Shown here one piece after another: positions 20,535 through 24,604 of a stretch of DNA of 24,604 nucleotides. A program made the position numbers and the translations under genes. The stretch's first letter is position 1. Each line of letters begins with the position of its first letter. A model generated the notes under the pieces. That model worked only from the letters and a program-made list of their open reading frames with translations. It did no database searches and had not been told where the DNA came from. The DNA comes from an uncultured Clostridia bacterium (GTDB lineage Bacteria; Bacillota; Clostridia; Christensenellales; UBA1242), in contig CANQCE010000005.1 in the NCBI GenBank assembly GCA_947589655.1, forward strand, positions 1-24,604. Direction: 5' to 3'.

Positions 20535-21308
20535 TTATTCTATAAAGTCGCGTATTGTTTTTAGTGCGCTTTTTTCAAGGCGGGATACCTGCGCTTGGGA
20601 GATGCCCACTTCTTCGCTCACCTCCATCTGCGTTTTGCCAACATAATAGCGCATAAGCAAAATTTCTTTTTCACGCTCAGAAAGGTTTTTTATGGCGTCT
20701 TTAAGCGAAAGTTTTTCCATTAATTCTTCGTCACAATGCTTTTCATCGGCAATCTGGTCCATGATGCGAATGGTTTCGTTGCCGTCATTATAAATAGGGT
20801 CGGAAAGAGAAATTGTTTCGCTGATAGCATCCAGTGCAAAAGTTACATCTTTAAGCGGCATATCAATCAGTGCGGCAAGTTGTTCCAAAGATGGCTCGGC
20901 ATTGTTTTCTTTGATATACTTCTCCTTCGCTTGCAAAGTGCGATATGCAACATCTCTTATTGAGCGACTTACGCGCACGGAGTTGTTGTCACGCAGGAAA
21001 CGGCGGATTTCGCCAATAATCATTGGCACGGCGTATGTGGAAAAGCGCACGCCAAGCGTTTCGTCAAAATTGTCAATGGCCTTTAAAAGCCCCACGCACC
21101 CCACCTGAAACATATCGTCAGCCTTTTCGCCATGCCCAGAAAAACGCTGCACAACCGAAAGAACCAGCCTTAAATTTGCCACAACAAATTTGTCTCGAGC
21201 GAACTCGTCACCGCTTTTCACGGCTTTTAAAAGTTCCATGACTTCCGCATTGGAAAGTTTTGGCAGATTGGCAGTGTTGATGCCAGAAATAACCACTCTG
21301 TTTGACAT
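20535..21308 (-). CDS. sigG: Sporulation sigma factor G
   Basis: Sigma-G drives late forespore gene expression after engulfment. The 257-residue product starts with MSNRVVISGINTANLPKLSN, the SigG-type N-terminus. It has sigma-70 region 2 (RDKFVVANLRLVLSVVQRF, DDMFQVGCVGLLKAIDNFD), region 3 and a region 4 HTH (REKEILLMRYYVGKTQMEVSEEVGISQAQVSRLEKSALK). ATG 21308 has GGAGGGA directly before it; the five-codon longer frame starts before that site. A sigma-F/G type promoter stands upstream. The order spoIIGA-sigE-sigG matches other spore formers. Confidence 0.95.
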   Translation of the reverse strand: MSNRVVISGINTANLPKLSNAEVMELLKAVKSGDEFARDKFVVANLRLVLSVVQRFSGHGEKADDMFQVGCVGLLKAIDNFDETLGVRFSTYAVPMIIGEIRRFLRDNNSVRVSRSIRDVAYRTLQAKEKYIKENNAEPSLEQLAALIDMPLKDVTFALDAISETISLSDPIYNDGNETIRIMDQIADEKHCDEELMEKLSLKDAIKNLSEREKEILLMRYYVGKTQMEVSEEVGISQAQVSRLEKSALKTIRDFIE

Positions 21309-21330
21309 ATTCCCTCCAAACAAACAGAGT

Positions 21331-21359
21331 TATCTTTCCCAAGCGCAAAATTTGTATGC
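21331..21359 (-). promoter_or_regulatory. Sigma-F/sigma-G type promoter of sigG
   Basis: On the - strand, GCATA (21359-21355), a 14-nt spacer and GGGAAAGATA (21340-21331). This fits the forespore consensus GYATA - N14-15 - GGnnAnAnTR except at one position. It lies in the 119-nt sigE-sigG gap, as in Bacillus and Clostridia, and would give forespore-specific sigG transcription. Confidence 0.75.
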
Positions 21360-21427
21360 AAAACCTAAAAAATTCGGCAAAAAATGTTAAAAAAAGTGTA
21401 AAAAATGCTTATTTTTTTAATTTTTAA

Positions 21428-22156
21428 TTAAATTCCACCCTCTTTTTCAAGTTTCTTGCGGAGTTTGGACAAAATTTTCTTTTCAATGCGCGAGATGTAA
21501 CTTTGGCTTATGCCCATCATGTCGGCGACCTCTTTTTGCGTTTTTTCTTCGTTGCCTGCAAGTCCAAAACGAAGATACATAATCATCTGCTCACGCTCGT
21601 CTAAATGAGATATAACCTCCATTAAAATCTGCTTTTCTGCAGAGGTTTCTATGTTCTTTGAAACGCTTTCTTCGTCAACTGGAATTATGTCCGCAAGCAG
21701 CAATTCGTTGCCATCGCCGTCCGAGGAAAGCGGCTCATCTAAAGAGATTTCGTTTTTTACGCGCGTGTTCTTTCTTAGTTGCATTAAAATTTCGTTTTCA
21801 ATGCAGCGGCTGGCATATGTGGCAAGTTTAATATTTTTATCCAAACTATATGTTCGCACCGCCTTGATAAGCCCTATTGAGCCAATGGATATCAAATCTT
21901 CAAGTTCAATTCCAGATGTTTCAAACTTTTTGGCAATATAAACAACAAGGCGCAAATTGTGTTCAATAAGTTTGTCTCGCGCCGCCTCCTCCCCTCCTTG
22001 CAAACGCTCTAAAAGAAAATTTTCTTCTTCTGCCGAAAGTGGCTGCGGCAAGGCTTTATTCCCACAAATAAAGCAGCAGATTTCGTCTGCTTTTTTGGCG
22101 TCCTTTCGGTTGAATATTCTCCATAAAAACAACTTTAATTTAATAAAAAAACTCAT
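21428..22156 (-). CDS. sigE: Sporulation sigma factor E precursor (pro-sigma-E)
   Basis: Sigma-E is the early mother-cell sigma factor. The 242-residue product has an N-terminal amphipathic pro-sequence (MSFFIKLKLFLWRIFNRKD) that holds it at the membrane until SpoIIGA cleaves it. Region 2 follows (RDKLIEHNLRLVVYIAKKFE, LEDLISIGSIGLIKAVRTY, TYASRCIENEILMQLRK), then region 4 (REQMIMYLRFGL, TQKEVADMMGISQSYISRIEKKIL). ATG 22156 is preceded by GGAGGGG; the longer frame adds 11 residues from before this site. It follows spoIIGA by 23 nt, so the protease and its substrate are co-expressed. Confidence 0.96.
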   Translation of the reverse strand: MSFFIKLKLFLWRIFNRKDAKKADEICCFICGNKALPQPLSAEEENFLLERLQGGEEAARDKLIEHNLRLVVYIAKKFETSGIELEDLISIGSIGLIKAVRTYSLDKNIKLATYASRCIENEILMQLRKNTRVKNEISLDEPLSSDGDGNELLLADIIPVDEESVSKNIETSAEKQILMEVISHLDEREQMIMYLRFGLAGNEEKTQKEVADMMGISQSYISRIEKKILSKLRKKLEKEGGI

Positions 22157-22179
22157 AACCCCTCCACTTTTTAAAGGCT

Positions 22180-22980
22180 TTATTTGCAAGTTACAACGGT
22201 GTTGTTTAAAATTATATCGCTGCCAAAAGCCTCGTTAAAATTTTTAAGACACAACCCCAAGGTTGGCTTTTCAAAAATTTGTCCTTCAAAGAACAGCCTG
22301 TCCGCTTGGAACACCAAAATTTTGTTGTCGCTGCCCAGCGTGTTGAAGTTGATGTAATGTGCAAACCGCAGCCCTTTAACATTTTTTCGCAACAAATCTT
22401 CCAATTTTATCTCTGAAAACAAGGCTGAAAACACCTTAAAATTTATAAGCGTAACTGGGGCGTCTGTCAGTGGGTCAAAAAGCATATTTCCGCTGTCTAA
22501 AAACGCTTTCCATTTGCCCTTTCTGCCGCTTGCTTCAAGTTCCACATCAAAGCAGAACTGCCCCACCGCCTTTTTCCGCTGAAAATGTTTAAACAGAAAT
22601 TTTATGACAAAATATATTGCCACAATAAAGGCGAGCAAAACCAAAAATGTGCGCTGCCCAAACAAGCCTTCAAGAAAGTAACATGCCCCACCATATAAAA
22701 ATGTGGCGGCAAAATAACACAAAAATATTTGTGCAAACTTTTTTACTTTTTTAAATTTGAAAGAAACGCAAATGGCAAGAATCACCTGCCCAATTTCAAC
22801 CAAAAACCAACCAAAAGATGAAAGAGCAAAAAGCGGCATAACAACTGTTAAACATGCACACAAAAAGGCAGACAAAAATTTTAGTTTGCACTTTTCTTTT
22901 GTTAAAAGTGCAGTTGTTTTTAAAATTATGAAGTTTATTAAAAAGTTTTCTGCTAAAACATATTCAATTACAATCTTCAT
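22180..22980 (-). CDS. spoIIGA: Pro-sigma-E processing aspartic protease
   Basis: The 266-residue product has an N-terminal half with about five membrane segments (roughly 5-26, 34-70, 83-104, 110-131) and a cytoplasmic C-terminal protease half. That half has the catalytic LDSGN motif (about 165, in WKAFLDSGNMLFDPLTDAPVTL). The N-terminus IEYVLAENFLINFIIL is typical of SpoIIGA. It activates sigma-E when signalled by SpoIIR from the forespore (SpoIIR is not in the window). No clear ribosome binding site precedes ATG 22980. Confidence 0.93.
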   Translation of the reverse strand: MKIVIEYVLAENFLINFIILKTTALLTKEKCKLKFLSAFLCACLTVVMPLFALSSFGWFLVEIGQVILAICVSFKFKKVKKFAQIFLCYFAATFLYGGACYFLEGLFGQRTFLVLLAFIVAIYFVIKFLFKHFQRKKAVGQFCFDVELEASGRKGKWKAFLDSGNMLFDPLTDAPVTLINFKVFSALFSEIKLEDLLRKNVKGLRFAHYINFNTLGSDNKILVFQADRLFFEGQIFEKPTLGLCLKNFNEAFGSDIILNNTVVTCK

Positions 22981-23027
22981 AGAGCAATTTTATGAAAATT
23001 AACCCTTTAAAGCCTATAAAAAAAATG

Positions 23028-23058
23028 AAAAAAAGAGCAAAATTTGCTCTCTTTTTGT
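23028..23058. terminator. Terminator between ftsZ and spoIIGA
   Basis: GAGCAAA/TTTGCTC palindrome with A-run and T-run on its two sides, just after the ftsZ stop codon. It separates constitutive division genes from the sporulation operon. Confidence 0.8.
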
Positions 23059-23068
23059 CATTTAAAAA

Positions 23069-24250
23069 TTATTTTTTGTTTTTGTTCCTAATTTTTTCAA
23101 TCCAAGGGGGAATTGAGTTGCTTGGGTTCACATCAACTCTGGATGTGTTTGCATTTGGTTCAACATTTACATTGCGTTGTGCTTGCTGAGGTTGAGGGTT
23201 GTAGCCAAACGGATTGAACCCACGGAACTTGTCTTCTGGCTCTTGAGGTTTTGGTTGTTCTTCTTCTGGCTGCTCTTGCGGCTCATCCTCCTTGTTTTCA
23301 TCTGGGCTCTTGAACCCTGTGGCAATGATTGTAATTTCAACCTCGTCCCTCATCTCTGGGTCAATGCTGCTGCCAAAAATAAGGTTGCAGGAAGGGTCAA
23401 TAACCTCTTTAACCATGTTTGCTGCCTCGGATACTTCGCGCAGAGTGATATCGCTGCCGCCCTTGATGTTAAGCACAACGCCGGTTGCGCCTTCAATTGT
23501 GGTTTCAATAAGTGGAGATGCCACTGCTTGACGAACAGCCTCCAAAGTTTTGTTTTCGCCTTTGCCGTGACCAATGCCCATATGTGCAAGCCCACGATTT
23601 TTCATAACGGTGCCAATATCGGCAAAGTCCAAATTTATCATGCCAGGGAAAACAATCAAGTCCGCAATGCCTTGAATACCTTGACGAAGAACATCATCGG
23701 CATATCTAAATGCTTCCACAAGTGTGGTTTTTTCAGGCAAAATTGTAAGCAGCCTTTCATTTGGAATAACAACAATTGTGTCAACATACTTTTTAAGTTC
23801 AGCAATGCCCTTTTCGGCGTTTTCCATTCTTTTTCTGTTTTCAAATTGGAAAGGTTTTGTTACAATGCCAACTGTTAAAATGCCAAGTTCTTTGGCAATT
23901 TGGGCAATAACAGGTGCTGCACCTGTGCCTGTTCCGCCGCCCATGCCGGCAGTGATAAACACAAGGTCCGTGCCTTTTAAAATTTCTGTGATTGACGCTT
24001 TGCTTTCTTCTGCTGCTTTTCTTCCAATTTCAGGAATCGCCCCGGCGCCCATACCTTTTGTCAGCCTTTCGCCAATTTGTAACCTTTTGTCCGCTTTGGA
24101 AATTAAAAGTGCTTGTTTATCTGTGTTGATAGCCACAAATTCTGCTGATTGCACATTTGCGTCAATCATGCGGTTAACGGCATTGTTTCCGCCGCCACCA
24201 ACACCCAACACTTTAATTTTTACCACTGATGTATTGTTGTTGTTTTCCAT
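23069..24250 (-). CDS. ftsZ: Cell division protein FtsZ
   Basis: The tubulin-like GTPase that forms the cytokinetic ring. The 393-residue product has the GTP-binding signature GGGTGTG (104-110), VKIKVLGVGGGGNNAVNRM at the start, FVAINTDKQAL, and RGLAHMGIGHGKGENK. The linker is Pro/Glu/Gln-rich (about 315-350), and the C-terminal peptide NSIPPWIEKIRNK is the docking site for FtsA and other partners. ATG 24250 has AAGGAGAACTT in front; the 7-codon longer frame is rejected. A TTGCAA / TAAAAT promoter with 17-nt spacing lies at 24308-24280. Confidence 0.98.
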   Translation of the reverse strand: MENNNNTSVVKIKVLGVGGGGNNAVNRMIDANVQSAEFVAINTDKQALLISKADKRLQIGERLTKGMGAGAIPEIGRKAAEESKASITEILKGTDLVFITAGMGGGTGTGAAPVIAQIAKELGILTVGIVTKPFQFENRKRMENAEKGIAELKKYVDTIVVIPNERLLTILPEKTTLVEAFRYADDVLRQGIQGIADLIVFPGMINLDFADIGTVMKNRGLAHMGIGHGKGENKTLEAVRQAVASPLIETTIEGATGVVLNIKGGSDITLREVSEAANMVKEVIDPSCNLIFGSSIDPEMRDEVEITIIATGFKSPDENKEDEPQEQPEEEQPKPQEPEDKFRGFNPFGYNPQPQQAQRNVNVEPNANTSRVDVNPSNSIPPWIEKIRNKNKK

Positions 24251-24279
24251 AAGTTCTCCTTTTTTGTCCATTTAATCTT

Positions 24280-24308
24280 ATTTTATCTTAAACTTATTGT
24301 TTTTGCAA
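24280..24308 (-). promoter_or_regulatory. Promoter of ftsZ
   Basis: On the - strand, TTGCAA, a 17-nt spacer and TAAAAT, 29 nt before the ftsZ start codon and after the ftsA stop. Confidence 0.65.
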
Positions 24309-24355
24309 GAAATTTTATTGTAATTAATGCATTTTTCGCAAATTTTTTATCAATT

Positions 24356-24604
24356 TTAGGCTAAAGATGTATTCACAAGCCCAAGCATGCTGGCATATTC
24401 TGGCTTGTCCATTGCTGGAACTGGAGGAACTCCATACGAAATATTCCGCCCAATGCACTTTGAAAAATAATCTTTGCCACCCTTAATTTTGCTTATGCCT
24501 GCACCGCACAAATAAATTGGATAATAAGGCACATATTCCTTCGCAAACAGACGGATGCACTCGTTCACCGTTTTTGCAATGATGTTCAGCCTATACATAA
24601 CCGC
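24356..24604 (-). CDS. ftsA: Cell division protein FtsA, 3' part only
   Basis: About 82 C-terminal residues; the gene runs out of the window at its 5' side. IYLCGAGISKIKGGKDYFSKCIGRNISYGVPPVP...YASMLGLV follows the C-terminal ATP-binding pattern of FtsA: a Gly-rich loop (usually LTGGGA, here LCGAGI), the subunit end R-x-G-x-P, and Y-A-x-x-x-G-L. Its position directly before ftsZ supports this. The short C-terminus lacks an obvious amphipathic membrane helix. FtsA would anchor FtsZ to the membrane. Confidence 0.75.
   Translation of the reverse strand, partial: AVMYRLNIIAKTVNECIRLFAKEYVPYYPIYLCGAGISKIKGGKDYFSKCIGRNISYGVPPVPAMDKPEYASMLGLVNTSLA

Noticed and set aside
23177..23878. 233-codon + strand open frame opposite ftsZ
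   Set aside because: Antisense shadow of FtsZ, with Trp/Leu/Phe and Asn/Cys-rich composition and no start signal.
1..24604. CRISPR array or tRNA/rRNA genes
   Set aside because: Repeated blocks are dispersed, of differing order and orientation, without regular spacers. No tRNA TPsiC-like or rRNA signature was seen by eye; tRNAscan-SE and Infernal were not run.

Overview
The window looks like chromosome of an uncultured, spore-forming, low-GC Clostridia-type Firmicute. The grounds are a spoIIGA-sigE-sigG cluster next to ftsZ/ftsA, a T-box in front of tyrS, EndoA-type MazF near acpS, strong GGAGG ribosome binding sites, consensus sigma-A promoters and A/T-rich intergenic DNA. No rRNA, tRNA, CRISPR array, transposase or phage structural gene was seen.

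Layout. 1-290: mosaic repeat A. 291-2749: priA and rpoZ (-). 2857-4205: a surface-protein gene (surface protein 1) with a perfect sigma-A promoter, broken by a G9 tract. 4213-6701 (-): an XRE regulator, a YigZ-like protein, recX, acpS, repeat B, then a small unrecognised ORF overlapping mazF. 6702-7085: a divergent XRE pair around three palindromic operators. 7086-7275: repeat fragment F and a relic of an XRE/yigZ junction. 7278-8806 (-): tyrS with T-box leader. 8826-10205 (-): surface protein 2, with a G10 tract in codons 6-9 and repeat C in its leader. 10233-12316 (+): Fe-S scaffold protein, GGGtGRT protein and a small YjzC-like protein. 12347-13201 (-): TtcA-family PP-loop enzyme. 13433-13540 (+): a 35-residue acidic protein. 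13587-16339 (-): an intracellular-looking subtilase, a YugP homologue that has lost its HExxH motif, and a four-helix membrane protein. 16486-17817 (-): tilS. 17818-18694: a long intergenic region with two poly-C tracts, a GC-rich island and repeat D. 18695-20161 (+): surface protein 3 (DUF285/BspA-like). 20162-20534: terminator, poly-C tract and repeat E. 20535-24604 (-): sigG, sigE, spoIIGA, ftsZ and the 3' part of ftsA.

Main observation. Three genes encode related exported proteins with one N-terminal hydrophobic segment followed by a shared motif (S-x-F-S-I-x-Y). Each is associated with a long G/C homopolymer in otherwise AT-rich DNA. In gene 1 the tract lies in the coding region and is out of frame (OFF; one extra G would restore about 407 residues). 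In gene 2 it lies within the first ten codons and is in frame (ON). Upstream of gene 3 a C9 tract fills the spacer between a TTGACA and a TAAAAT box. This is the architecture of slipped-strand phase variation, by both translational and promoter-spacing routes. Genes 2 and 3 also carry copies of a modular hairpin-rich repeat directly before their ribosome binding sites. That repeat occurs at least six times in the window. One of its hairpins keeps pairing and a 24-nt loop while the stem sequence is replaced, which suggests the structure itself matters.
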